Assembly: GCA_009763385.1 (NCBI GenBank)
Contig: CM019826.1
Location: 96,580,848-96,644,847, forward strand
DNA: 64,000 nt
Origin: Coix lacryma-jobi var. lacryma-jobi
Lineage: Eukaryota > Streptophyta > Magnoliopsida > Poales > Poaceae
Direction of reading: 5' to 3'
Below, in pieces: positions 1-10,847 of the stretch (the stretch's first letter is position 1; each line of letters starts with the position of its first letter). The position numbers and the translations under genes are program-made. The notes beneath the pieces were generated by a model, which ran no database searches, had not been told where the DNA came from, and saw only the letters and a program-made list of their open reading frames with translations.

Positions 1-2
1 AA

Positions 3-2504
3 GTTGATTTACGTAGTGGGTACCACCAGATTCGTATGAAATTGGGAGATGAATGGAAAACTGCTTTCAAAACTAAGTTCGGTTTATATGAGTGGTTAGT
101 CATGCCTTTTGGGTTAACTAATGCACCTAGTACTTTCATGAGATTAATGAACGAGGTTTTGCGTGCTTTCATTGGGAAATTTGTTGTCGTATATTTTGAT
201 GATATATTAATTTACAGCAAATCATTGGATGAACATCTTGATCATTTACGTGCTGTTTTTAATGCACTACGCAAGGCACGTTTATTTGGTAACCTTGAGA
301 AGTGCACCTTTTGCACCGATCGAGTGTGTTTTCTTGGTTATGTTGTAACTCCACAGGGAATTGAGGTTGATCAAGCCAAGGTGGAAGCTATACAGGGATG
401 GCCTGTCCCAAAGACTATCACCCAGGTGCGGAGTTTCCTAGGACTTGCTGGATTCTATCGCCGTTTTGTGAAGGATTTCAGCACCATTGCTGCACCATTG
501 AATGAGCTTACCAAAAAGGGGGTGCCTTTTGAGTGGGGCAAAACACAAGAGAATTCATTCGACATGTTGAAAGATAAGTTAACTCATGCGCCTCTCCTAC
601 AACTTCCTGATTTTAATAAGACTTTTGAGCTTGAATGTGATGCTAGTGGAATTGGTCTGGGAGGTGTTTTGTTACAAGAGGGAAAACCTATTGCATATTT
701 TAGTGAGAAATTGAGTGGGCCTGTTCTCAATTATTCTACTTATGATAAAGAACTCTATGCTCTTGTTCGAACATTAGAGACATGGCAGCATTATTTGTGG
801 CCCAAAGAGTTTGTTATCCATTCTGATCATGAATCTTTAAAACATATTCGTAGTCAAGGAAAACTGAATCGTAGGCATGCAAAATGGGTTGAATTTATTG
901 AATCTTTTCCTTATATTATTAAACACAAGAAAGGGAAGGAGAATATTATTGCTGATGCTTTGTCACGGAGATATACTTTGCTGAATCAACTTGATTAAAA
1001 GATCTTTGGGTTAGAAACAATTAAGGACCAATATGTTCACGATGCTGATTTTAGAGACGTGTTGCTGCATTGTAAAGATGGAAAAGGATGGAACAAATTC
1101 ATCGTTAGTGATGGGTTTGTGTTTAGAGCTAACAAGCTATGCATTCCAGCTAGCTCTGTTCGTTTGTTGTTGTTGCAGGAAGCACATGGAGGTGGCTTGA
1201 TGGGACATTTTGGAGCAAAGAAGACCGAGGACATACTTGCTGGTCATTTCTTTTGGCCAAGGATGAAGAGAGATGTGGAGAGGTTTGTTGCTCGTTGCAC
1301 AACATGTCAAAAGGCAAAGTCACGGTTAAATCCCCACGGTTTGTATCTACCTCTTCCTGTTCCTAATGCTCCTTGGGAGGATATATCTATGGATTTTGTG
1401 TTGGGATTACCAAGGACTAGGAGGGGACGTGATAGTGTGTTTGTGGTTGTTGATAGATTTTCTAAGATGGCACATTTCATACCATGTCATAAAACTGATG
1501 ATGCTACGAATATTGCTGATTTGTTCTTTCGAGAAATTGTTCGCTTACATGGTGTGCCCAACACAATTGTTTCTGATCGTGATGCTAAATTTCTTAGTCA
1601 TTTTTGGAAGACTTTGTGGTTTAAATTGGGGACTAAGCTTTTATTTTCCACCACTTGTCATCCCCAAACTGATGGTCAAACTGAAGTAGTAAATAGAACT
1701 TTATCCACTATGTTAAGGGCTGTTTTAAAGAAGAATATTAAGATGTGGGAAGAATGTTTGCCTCATATTGAGTTCGCTTATAATCGTTCATTGCATTCTA
1801 CTACAAAAATGTGTCCTTTCGAGATTGTCTATGGCTTCTTGCCACGTGCTCCTATTGATTTAATGCCTTTGCCAAGTTCTAAAAAAATGAATTTTGATGC
1901 TAAGCAACGTGCTGAATTGATGTTAAAATTGCATGAAGCCACTAAAGAAAACATAGAGCGCATGAATGCTAAGTACAAATGTGTTGGAGATAAAGGTAGA
2001 AAGCAATTGATTCTGGAACCTGGGGATTTGGTTTGGTTGCATTTGCGAAAAGATAGATTTCCAGAACTGAGAAAATCCAAATTGATGCCTAGAGCTGATG
2101 GTCCTTTTAAAGTGCTGCAACGAATTAACGAGAATGCATATAAGCTTGATCTTCCTGCAGATTTTGGGGTTAGTCCCACATTTAACATTGCAGATTTGAA
2201 GCCTTATTTGGGTGAGGAAGATGAGCTTGAGTCGAGGACGACTCAAATGCAAGAAAGGGAGAATGATGAGGACATCAACACCAGCGATACATCCTCTCCG
2301 ACACAACCTATAGCTGGTCCTCTTACTCGTGCTCGTGCTCGTCAACTTAATCATCAAGTGAGTTCCATGATAAGCTCTTGTCCATCTTGTTTAGACAATG
2401 GAAACGCGTGCACTTTTGTTTTGATTAGGAACCAAGGAGAAGACCGAAAGGGAGAAGGACTCGCGCTAGCTAGATTCGGACTGCAGCAAAGCACCAACTT
2501 GTGA
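3..2504 (+). pseudogene. pol: CRM-type pol: reverse transcriptase, RNase H, integrase (5' truncated by window)
   Basis: The frame opens at base 3 in the RT palm (VDLRSGYHQIRM), keeps the catalytic YFDD near 190-200, and continues through a Ty3-type RNase H (ECDASGIGLGG; HSDHESLKH). It meets an in-frame TAA at 996-998 where copy 2 has TAC, so this copy is broken. After the stop the same protein resumes: zinc-binding HHCC (H-x-GHFG, CTTCQKAK), then the integrase core with Asp in MDFVLGLP, Asp in VSDRDAKF and Glu in TEVVNRTL. The C-terminal part (NIADLKPYLGEEDELES) runs across the polypurine tract at 2251-2263 into the LTR and stops at 2504. About 240 bp of coding sequence therefore lie inside the LTR. 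Confidence 0.85.
2251..2263 (+). other. Polypurine tract of CRM copy 1
   Basis: A purine run, AAGAAAGGGAGAA, lies directly before the TGATGAGG start of the LTR. The equivalent in copy 2 is at 22318-22330. It would prime plus-strand DNA synthesis. It is also translated as part of pol. Confidence 0.75.
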
Positions 2505-3180
2505 CCGCCACCACGGTTGCATACGGATTCGGATTCAGGCGCTTCAGGACTTGTTGGAAAGCTTATCCAGTTTACTTTCATATGAATCAAGTCTCACGTC
2601 AATATCTGTTCGGCAGCAGCGGCAATGATCCAATTACCGTCGACAGGTCTTGCTGTCCAGGGTGCTGCGTCACCTCATTTTGGGCTTATGGCCCATGTAT
2701 CAAGTTGGGTCCATTAGGGACGCGTCCTAGGGTTGGAGGACGACCCCAACACTCTTTTGGTCGTCAATCCATCTACTTATATCCCTCTATAGCCGCCATG
2801 GTCGGGTTGGGTTTTGTTTAGATTAAGTTTAGCCTTAGCTACTTGCTTGTAGGCGCGCGTGCAGGATCAGCCGCCCGTCTCCTTGTCTTCGGAACCCCAT
2901 TGTAGATTAAGATTCAGTTTGAAACCTTCAATTTCATCTTGCAAATTCAGTGCTTGTTTCCTCATTCTTGCTAGTTCTTCGATTGCTTGCAGGACGGGAG
3001 CCCTAGGGGCTGGTTGTCGCGCTCCACAAGATCGTGACGGCTATTGGACGTGGTGTATCGGTTGCTAAGGCGCGGTCTTGAGGGCTGTAGTCGGGCCGTG
3101 AACGTCATCTCCATCCACCAATCGAGTTATCCCCGTTTCTCATCGAAAGATCGGGCAAAAACCCTAGCGGGTTCGCATCA
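2264..3180 (+). repeat. 3' LTR of CRM copy 1 (917 bp)
   Basis: The LTR starts TGATG and ends CATCA, a 5-bp terminal inverted repeat. Its length, 917 bp, equals that of both LTRs of copy 2 (15692-16608 and 22331-23247), with scattered substitutions. The first 240 bp encode the end of pol. The sequence TACTTATATCCCTC near 2772-2785 may be the TATA region. An open frame at 2501-2821 recurs in part in the other copies but shows no protein features. Confidence 0.9.
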
Positions 3181-4151
3181 GAAGTCACCCTTCCGCTTGT
3201 GCTTTGCGGGGACATACTTCTCCTTGCGCTTGTCGGAGTCGTAATTATGGCCATGATCGCCCTTGCCGAAGAATTGCTTGTTCTTCTTAGGACAGTTGGC
3301 GATGAAATGGTTGGAGTCGCCACACTCGAAACAACGAAGTCGTCCTCCTCCGCGGCGACGGTTCATGCGATTGTTGTGGAACCGCGAGAACCAGTTAGCA
3401 AGCAAAGCCAACTCATCGTCTACCATGAACTCTAGCTGCTCCTCTATGACGAAAAGAAGAGACGAAAGTGCAAAGCCTCCAGAGGGGTTAGCAGAAGAGC
3501 CAGAAACCAAAGCCATCGATGGGCTAGAAGGATTTTCATAAGAAGCCCTCGCCATGGCATCAATCTCACTGGACTTGAGCTTACTGAAGAGCTCATCGCA
3601 AGTGAGAGTCTCATAGTTAGGCGATTCGATGATCGCCTGAACTTTGGAGTCCCACCCTGACCGATCAAGGGTATGAAGAAGCTTGAGAGCTCTCTCATCA
3701 TCATCGTACGACAAAAGCTCTTTGTTAGCCCTCATCCTGTTGACAATGACCTGAAAGCGAGCGAATAAACTTTCTATGCTCTCGCCAAGCATGTGTCGGA
3801 AGTTCTCATACTCACGCTCGTGCGACTCGTAGAGACGGATTTTGACTTGAGTGGTTCCCTCTTGAAAACGCATGAGAGTCACCCAAATCTCCTGAGCCGT
3901 GGTGAGGTGAGAGACACGATCAAACTCAGACATGCTCAAACAAGTGAAAAGAGCATTACGGGCCCGGCTATTGGCATTGTCCTCATTGATCCGCTGTGGA
4001 GTCACACGAGCAGCCAAGACCACGTAATTGGTAGAGATGCAAATCTCCCAAACCGAACACTCATGCTCTGAAGATAAGTCGACATACGTATCTTCCAATA
4101 CGCATAGTTCGTCCCATCAAAAAACGGCGGTTTGCCCACGCCGCGATCCAT
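3181..4151 (-). pseudogene. gag: copia Gag, broken and truncated
   Basis: On the minus strand an ATG at 4151 starts MDRGVGKPPFFDGTNYAYW, the usual N-terminus of copia Gag (DUF4219 type). The frame shifts near 4085 and continues as ICISTNYVVLAARVTPQ and then the UBN2 Gag core (LLHTLDRSGWDSKVQAI). A single CCHC zinc knuckle, CFECGDSNHFIANCPKK, lies near 3295-3345, followed by a basic tail. The reading stops where the CRM LTR begins at 3180. One frameshift plus truncation make it a pseudogene. It would have packaged element RNA in cytoplasmic particles. Confidence 0.8.
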
Positions 4152-4197
4152 GTCTCCTTCTATGGAACTGGAACCGGCTAAGGTGGAAGATCCTTAA

Positions 4198-4212
4198 CCT
4201 GCTCTGATACCA
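4198..4212 (-). other. Primer binding site (initiator tRNA-Met type)
   Basis: The minus strand reads TGGTATCAGAGCAGG two bases after the LTR end. TGGTATCAGAGC is the complement of the 3' end of plant initiator tRNA-Met, used by most copia and many gypsy elements. It fixes the orientation and the LTR boundary at 4215. Confidence 0.9.
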
Positions 4213-4486
4213 ATTGAAGGACCGAGAATACTACACAAAGGCGACCAGAGGGGGGGTGAATGGGAGCCTCAAATTTCTTTTCAGAAACTTACAGCCTCTG
4301 TCCCAAAAATCAACCCCTAGTGCAAACCTAGAGTTTGATAATGTCCACGACCCTAGATGTAGGGTGGATGCTTCCAAGAAGCACAGCGGGACACTACACA
4401 ATTCTAGAAACCCAACGCAAAAACCCAAAACCAAATCAGAAGTCGGATAAACGAACTGTGGACGAAACAGCGCAGAACTCAGAGCA

Positions 4487-4850
4487 TCAGACGTTGGCCT
4501 GCGTCCGATGTGATCCTGGCTGTCGTGTCCGATGCAAAATATACAGCGAGAAAACCTTACTAGACTGCCATCGAACCCTGCTACAGTGAAAGCTCAGCAT
4601 CCGATGCTAAGGCCTTGGAGCGTCTGATGGCAACGGAGCATCTCATGCCAACACACCTGCCGCGTTCAATGTAAAAAGAGTGTTTCCAAAACCTCACTGC
4701 ATGACCATCGGACGCTGGACTGTAGCATCCGATATCAGCGTCCGATGCTCCTTAAAAAGCACAAAAACTGACATGTGGCAATGGCGCGTCTGATGTGATG
4801 AACACAGCGTTCGATGCCCTCATGCTCAGTGTCCGATGCTCCCGAAATTG
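4487..4850. repeat. Array of CATCGGACGC / GCGTCCGATG palindromic words
   Basis: Short words related to GCGTCCGATG and its complement recur many times in this block, often facing each other, with decayed forms such as GCGTCTGATG. The same words fill the middle of the SIRE-like LTRs at 49320-49830 and 53925-54425. They are absent from the matching position of the sister LTR at 8408-10477. Confidence 0.7.
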
Positions 4851-5616
4851 CACAGTTCTTCCACGGATTCAACCCAATCTCCTCCGAATCAAAAGCTCTG
4901 AAGCTTAGACTTGGTATGAGGAGTTCCTAGGATCTTAGTGAGCTACTCCTAAGAGATCATGGCTCGAACCTAACTCCTAATTGGTGAATCGGAAGAATTG
5001 GGGAAAAGGAGAGAAAACTGATCCGAAAATGACGACCTATGGATCTACTTGTTCGTAAGGATTGAGTTAAATTCCTATGGTGGAAATGATCCCCTCACAG
5101 TAAAGAACAAGTTGATTCAAACGGAGCAATGTAGAGAGAGATTGATCGACGAAAAAATTGAGGAGAAAAGCAAAACGCAAAGAACAACTCAAGAACGCGA
5201 ATCACAAACTCAATTGCCAGCCGAAAATCGTCCCCACGAGGAGACAACAGGAATTTGGTCCTGTTTCCGCAAAATCCAAATACACAGAGGTATGATTAGT
5301 CGTCTATGCGGATCTCAGTAGCTACAGCAGGGAAGTGGGAAGACATGAAGCCCTAGAATGAAAATAGCAAATGACTGAGATAGATGGGGAGGTGGGTGTC
5401 TCCCCCTACTTATCCTAAACATTATTCCCACTCTACCCCTAATGATACAGAGAGCGAACCAGCTAAACACTAAGGCTATTCTGGACCAGCTTGAAGTAGA
5501 TGTTGATCCAATGGCCACGCCCGCTCATCTGGTAGCTTCCCCTCGACGCGACCTCACCCGATGCCTCCACGTGCCGCCACTCGCCCTCCGTCCATTTTCC
5601 TGGACCACCCCCCCCC

Positions 5617-5793
5617 CCCGGTTTTGAGGCTGAAACAGGGAAACCAGTCCTCAGGCTGAGTTTTGTGGCCCAAACTCAGAAACCCGCCATCGCCCAGGTT
5701 TTGAGGCCCAAATCTGGAAACCGTTCTCAGCCCGAGTTTTGAGGCCCAAACTCGGAAACCGGCCAGCACCCAGGTTTTGAGGCCCAAACCTGG
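5617..5793. repeat. Tandem hairpin array (5 units)
   Basis: Five units follow each other, each an inverted repeat of about 8 bp around a GAGGCCC or GTGGCCC loop, followed by AAACC. Arms are: CCCGGTTT/AAACAGGG (5617, imperfect), CTGAGTTT/AAACTCAG (5656), CCAGGTTT/AAATCTGG (5694, one G-T pair), CCGAGTTT/AAACTCGG (5732) and CCAGGTTT/AAACCTGG (5770). The outer bases of the stem differ between units yet mostly pair within each unit. The array recurs in the sister LTR at 9865-10088. Confidence 0.85.
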
Positions 5794-6141
5794 AAACGAT
5801 CCACCCGGTGGTTTTTCCGGGGCTCTACCACCAAACCGATGTCGTAGAGGGATGCACCACTCGTGCACCCCGTCCACCCACATGTCTTGACTTGTCGTTG
5901 TCCTAGGATGTCAGCCACCACAACTAATCCTCAGGCCACCGGTCCGTCAGTCCAAGCCTCACGTCCGCCCTTCACCACTCTGGGTCCATCCACACGGCAC
6001 GTCTCTACTTGACCTTCACCTTGCCTTCGATCACTGTCTCCGAGCTCGACACCTGCACAACACAAGCCAAAGAACATGCACATCAATCCAGTTGACAATC
6101 ACTCATCATCTCAAGATCCGGCATACACCCATGTATCTGCA

Positions 6142-7407
6142 ACATCTTTGAGATAGAAGCATGCATAAAGTTTGTTCCATATACATGGACTTATGCTTGT
6201 GGGAAAATATTTTGAAAGGAAAATCATGATGACTAAGATTTTGTCATGTGTGATATAGTTTTGGCTTATGAATCCTACTGTTTCTATTCGAAGTACATGG
6301 AAAATTTGTTTTGAAAATGATATAAAACCATAGTATCACATACTCCTCATTTGGTGAGAAAATTCCTACCAAAGTCAAATCTATTATCTTGCAAAAAGTA
6401 ATAAGCTTTCTACATACGCTACTTGTTAGTGTTGAGTTTGGTCAAGTCTTGTTGACCCTTGCTGAGAGATTTATCATGCTCCCAAGATCAAGATCACGTA
6501 CACTCCACATATACTTGCCACTCCTACATTGGGAGTGCGCAAAAACATGCCTCCATTTAGCTCCACCAAAAAGCTCTGCTCCTACACTAGGGGTAGACAA
6601 AAAAATGTGTCTTTTTATATACCCCATGATTTAGAATAATGATTTCTCTCTACATCTATGTTTTACAAGAAGAGACATGGGCTATGCAAAAGTATATAAA
6701 AAGGAGGGACACACGAAGGTCCCAAAGAAAAAAAAATGGGGAAGTGCCCACAGTAGAATGAGGGGTATATTCAATACCCACACAAAAAATGATGAGCACA
6801 TGAAGGCTGATGCTTAGAAAAAAAGGGAGAGAAAGATAACCATGTATCAAGGTAATAAGTTATAGAGAGAGAGAGATCATATCCACAAAAGGAGTATTTT
6901 TCATATCATAGTCCACACACATGCACATCTTGATCTAAGAGTATGACACTTCTCTCCTTGGATCCTCGATTTGACTTTACAATATATGCAATACAAGTAT
7001 GCAATCATGTTTATCCCTACCAAGCTCCACATAAGCCTTTTAGAAGTAGGGACAACAAAAGAAGGCAAAACTTTGTTGTGCCTTGGTAAGGAATCATACA
7101 CCATCAAGTGATCTAAGAGCATCATTTGAGGAGTATAAAAAGTGAATTATGTTCTTCTTGATAAAACCTTGAAAACCTCCAAGTTACTAAGATGTGAATC
7201 AGGGAAGATGACTTTGCTTCAAGAGTTGTTACACTTTTCAACATCCTAAGAAAACATGTTAGACAATGCCACATATCCCACCTGTGTAAGGAATGATTTT
7301 GAATAATCTTTATAATAGTTGTATATCTCAAGAATGTTATCCTTGTGTTTACTTTTATCTCTAAAACTTCACTCAAGGACAGGCAAAGGGGTAAGTGTGG
7401 GGGAGTT
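6142..7407 (+). other. 3' internal region of left Athila-like unit, non-coding
   Basis: This stretch is colinear with 15153-15691 joined to 23249-23983 and carries no credible gene. It contains the uninterrupted version of the CRM copy 2 target: AGAGACATGGGCTATGC around 6669-6685. It ends in a polypurine tract, AAGTGTGGGGGAG, at 7392-7404 directly before the LTR. Short minus-strand frames near 6442-6627 are shared with 15455-15650, but their differences show no bias that would suggest coding. Confidence 0.75.
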
Positions 7408-7973
7408 TGTTGGCGGTCCTTAACTAATACTTTGTAACCACCAGGACTCGCATAAAACCAACACCAATCATAGAATTAGGGTTTACAACTAACTATTTCC
7501 ACAAGTTTTGGTGATTGGTCAATTGCAGGAGGGCATTCACATAAACGACTACATTCGGGCCTCAACATATGCAAAATACCACATGTAAATGTACCCGATA
7601 TGAGCTCAAGGGGGAATAGGCCCAATACCAGGCAAATCAGGGCCCTGTCGAGAGGATAAAAAGGCTAAGACCCAAATCAAACGAACTCCAAATGAGCCCA
7701 AACTCTGTAGGACCCATCTAGAGGCCCAAAAGAAGCAACCCACCAAAGATGGGCCGATTTGGGCCAGTTGGGGGTGCGACTGCACCCATGGTGCAGCCGC
7801 ACCATGAGTGAGGCGGTTCCCGACCAATTTTGGCAGGTGAACTCCTACCGCCTTTGCAATGGCGGTGCACGTGGTTTCTGTCCAGGTGCAGTGCATCTTC
7901 AAGGCGGTTTGAGGTTGGTTTGGACTTTCCAAAGGAGGAGGAGAGCTGCTCAATTCCCCCAAGGCACCTCCAT

Positions 7974-7981
7974 CTATAAAA
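7974..7981 (+). promoter_or_regulatory. Probable TATA box of Athila-like LTR
   Basis: CTATAAAA lies about 570 bp into the LTR. The second LTR copy has CTATAAAAG at 24542-24550 in the same context (CACCTCCATCTATAAAAG). The conservation and position fit a Pol II promoter at the U3/R border. Confidence 0.6.
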
Positions 7982-8822
7982 GAAAACCTCCACCTTTCTC
8001 ACAAAGCATCCAAGTGCTCATCCACACATATCTCAAGAGGGATCCATGGAAGAAGGAGTAGTGCCACATATATCTTAGCTCTAGTAGCTAACTAGAATAG
8101 GGAGCGAGTGAGTGCGAGTCGAAGAAGTACCGGAGTTGTCGGCTACCTCCGCGCAAGGAACACCGAGATCGCCGGTGTGACTCCGCTTGTACCTCTACGA
8201 TCTTGTATACTTCTGGAAGTATAAAGGTTTGTGTTCAACTTTGTATTCAAGTTCTTATTGTGTTCTAGCTTGTTGCTAACTTAGTTTGCTCGACCGATCG
8301 TTCACCCTCGGGTGGGTGCTCTAGTAAGAGGGTCCAAATCCTGATCGCCGCTAGAGTAGTGGCCCTTAGCGTAAACGCGGTGTTTAGGCTAAGTGGTTAC
8401 AGGTTGGTGAAGGACCAAGAAAGCACTAGCAAGGCGACCAGAGGGGGGGTGAATGGGAGCTCAAAAATTTCTTTCAAAACTTTGGCCGATTGTCCCAAAA
8501 TCAACCCCCAAAAGCTACGACCGAGAACGTGATGCCCACGACCCTTGGAAGAGGGTGGATGATCCCTAGGATCATAGCGAGGCACCACAAAGCGATAGCA
8601 AACTGAACGGCAAAAGAACCGGCACAAGTTCGTCCCTCGAAAACCAAGTCCCGAACGTAGAAAGACAGCTACGTTGAGAAATCCCCAAATACCGATGCTA
8701 ACAAGTAGCAAAGATACCTAGAGAGGTTTCTTGGTCAACTACGAGGCCAAACGAGAAGTCCGAAAACCAAGCGAGGAAGCCGGGAGAGCAAACGCACAAA
8801 ACCGGAAGCTTCAGCAGGGTCC

Positions 8823-9082
8823 CGGACTGTCCGGACCTGGAGTCCCGGACTGTCCGCCCAAGGCTGGACTGTCCACGATTCACTGGCGGACTGTCCACCG
8901 GCAGAAACCGCAAAACAATAGTGCTGCTGAAGTCTTGCTGGACGTCTCCCGGACTGTCCGCAAACTTCAATGGCGGACTGTCCGCAGGTCAAACAAAAAC
9001 CAAACAGCCGAAAAACAGGGCCACTGGTCCGGCTCGTTCCCGACGCGCAGACTGTCCGCGACTGGAACGGCGGACTGTCCGC
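8823..9082. repeat. Array of GGACTGTCCG palindromes
   Basis: About eight copies of GGACTGTCCG or one-base variants lie in 260 bp, near 8824, 8848, 8868, 8887, 8951, 8972, 9049 and 9071. Each is close to self-complementary. Spacing is irregular and there are no conserved long repeats or leader, so it is not a CRISPR array. The block sits where the sister LTR has CATCGGACGC words instead. Confidence 0.75.
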
Positions 9083-9864
9083 CAACTCCCAGTGAGGGCG
9101 ATTTTGGTCGCCCTTCACTCAAATCTTCTCCAAATTGATTCAAATCAAAATCCCACGTTCCCAAACTTGGAGAGGATGATCACGGAGTAGTTAGGAGACT
9201 ATCCCCAAGAAATCATCCGCTCAAATCAACTCAAACACCGAGAAATCAAAAGGGGAGGAGGATGAACCGAAAAGTGCCACGAAAACGAAATCAACCCGAT
9301 CTACTTGTTCGTGAGGAGTTAGATAAATTCCTTCGGTGGAAATGATCTCCTTTCTAATACGAACAGGTTGATTCAAACGGATTTCACAAAGACGCACGAG
9401 AGAGGGAGATCGAGTGACGGGAAAATCACGGAGAAACGAAGAACGCGAAGAACACGAACCAAAACGGGAATCAACACATCGATCTGCAACCGTGTGGCTA
9501 CCACACGCTACAACAGTGAGGTTACGGCCTCACTTCCTCAAAATCTCCAGTACACAGAGGTATGGTTCTCTACGGATCTCAGCTAGCTACAGCAGGGGAT
9601 TGGGAGAGCAGAAAACCCTAGAAGCAAAGAGCAAATGAACTGAGATGAATGGGGAGGTGGGTGTCTCCCCCTACTTATCCTAATTCTAACTATTCCTAAT
9701 TCCCACTCTACCCCTAACTACTTACAGAGCGAACTAGCTAAACCCTAAGGTTATTCTGGACCAACTCGATGGTAGGTGGATCCGACGGCCACGCCCGCAC
9801 AACTCGTAGCGTTGCCTCGACGCAACCTCCCGATTGCCGCCACGTGCCGCCACCGCTCTGCACC

Positions 9865-10088
9865 CCCGGTTTTGTGGCCCAAACCGGGAAACCAGCCTTT
9901 CTAGCCAACCCCCGGTTTTGAGGCCCAAACCGGGAAACCAGCCCACCAGCGCCTGAGTTTTGTGGCCCAAACTCAGCAAACCCGCAGCACCCAGGTTTTG
10001 AGGCCCAAACCTGGAAACCGTCCTCAGCCCGATTTTTGTGGCCAAACTCGGAAACCATCCGCGCCCAGGTTTTGAGGCCCAAACCTGG
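9865..10088. repeat. Tandem hairpin array (6 units)
   Basis: Six hairpin units match the array at 5617-5793. Stem arms in order are CCCGGTTT/AAACCGGG (twice), CTGAGTTT/AAACTCAG, CCAGGTTT/AAACCTGG, CCGATTTT/AAACTCGG (imperfect) and CCAGGTTT/AAACCTGG, around a loop containing GGCCC. Five of six stems are perfect over 8 bp although three different stem sequences are used. Confidence 0.87.
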
Positions 10089-10847
10089 AAACCGTCCACC
10101 CGATGGTTTTTCTCTGGCTCTACCACCAAACCGACGCCGTAGAAGGGATGCACCGCCCGTGCACCCCGTCCACCGACACATGTCCCTAAGTCCTCGACTC
10201 AGGCAACACATGACCGCAAGTCTTCGCTTGTCGCTGTCCCAGGCTGTCAGCCACCACAGCTGATCCTCGGGCCACCGGTCCCTCAGTCCAAGCCTCACGT
10301 CCGCCCTTCGCCACTCTTGGTCCATCGGCACGGCACATCTCTACTTGACCTTCACCTTGCCTCTGATCACTGTATCCGTGCTCGACACCTGCACAACACA
10401 AGTCAAAGAACATGCACATCATCCCAGTTGATAATCACTCATCACTCAGAGACTCGACATACACCCATGTATCCGCAGTTGGTTGCCTGGGTCTCCACGG
10501 TTGAGGAGGTAGGCGGCAAGTGGTGACAGCCCTGTCCGTCCTTCGTAATCCACCCACGTTCAGGATTCCAGGTAGAGTTGTATTGGCATAGACTGGGAAA
10601 CTAGTTTCACCCGTTGACCAAAGCAAGCTATGTTAGTTGAGTTAGGGCACCTAAGGGCTCGTTACCTAGAGAAACCTTGCTACCCTTGTTACCCTTCTCC
10701 TTGACTTATCTGGGAGAAGTAGACCAAGAGACTATAGCACACCGTTCCCTGTGGAAAATACGATACCCTGAATACTCCGGGTGAAGTGCTACAGCGATAC
10801 TTTCTTGCGCTTGCGAACTTTTTTGCTTACGCTAAGAAATACCAACA

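Larger units (their letters stand above)
1..3180 (+). mobile_element. CRM-clade Ty3/gypsy chromovirus, copy 1, 3' part
   Basis: The left edge of the window lies inside the reverse transcriptase of a Ty3/gypsy element that ends with an LTR at 3180. Nearly the same sequence recurs at 20080-23247, where a second copy has both LTRs. The order RT, RNase H, integrase marks it as gypsy. The pol frame runs through the polypurine tract into the LTR, a trait known for the CRM clade of plant chromoviruses, and the integrase tail (TRARARQL) also resembles CRM elements as I remember them. The element interrupts a minus-strand copia gag exactly at 3180/3181. Its other end and its target duplication (right copy probably GAAGT) lie outside the window. 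Confidence 0.85.
3181..6141 (-). mobile_element. Ty1/copia element (SIRE/Maximus-like), 5' part
   Basis: Read on the minus strand this is a 5' LTR (6141 to 4215), a Met-type primer site, and the start of gag, cut off at 3181 where CRM copy 1 inserted. The rest of the element lies left of the window. Its right flank ACATC (6142-6146) matches the paralogous uninterrupted sequence at 15153-15157, which fixes the insertion point in the Athila-like host. The long LTR ending in a purine-rich strand and the gag type suggest the SIRE/Maximus lineage; this is inference. Confidence 0.8.
4215..6141 (-). repeat. 5' LTR of copia element (1927 bp)
   Basis: On the plus strand it begins TGAAGGACCGAG and ends ATCTGCA, so TG...CA in either direction. 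It aligns end to end with the solo LTR at 8408-10477. Both share the segment GGCGACCAGAGGGGGGGTGA near one end and the hairpin array near the other. They differ in a central block: this copy has CATCGGACGC-type palindromes, the solo copy GGACTGTCCG-type palindromes. A run of about 13 C lies at 5607-5619. No gene is seen within it. Confidence 0.9.
8408..10477 (-). repeat. Solo copia LTR with GTTGG target duplication (2070 bp)
   Basis: It begins TGAAGGACCAAG and ends ATCCGCA on the plus strand and is a sister of the LTR at 4215-6141, in the same orientation. GTTGG stands directly on both sides (8403-8407 and 10478-10482). No primer site or internal sequence follows, so the element body was lost by LTR-LTR recombination. 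It contains a GGACTGTCCG palindrome block and a six-unit hairpin array. Confidence 0.92.

Noticed and set aside
2501..2821. 106-residue ORF within the CRM LTR, partly repeated at 16034-16249
   Set aside because: It differs in start and length between LTR copies, has no recognisable domain, and overlaps the pol tail in another frame.
6442..6627. Minus-strand ORF conserved at 15455-15709
   Set aside because: The two stretches are copies of the same internal region; differences are mostly amino acid-changing and no family is recognised.
8823..9082. CRISPR-like array of GGACTGTCCG repeats
   Set aside because: Repeats are only 10 bp, irregularly spaced and inside a plant LTR; there are no cas genes and no uniform spacers.
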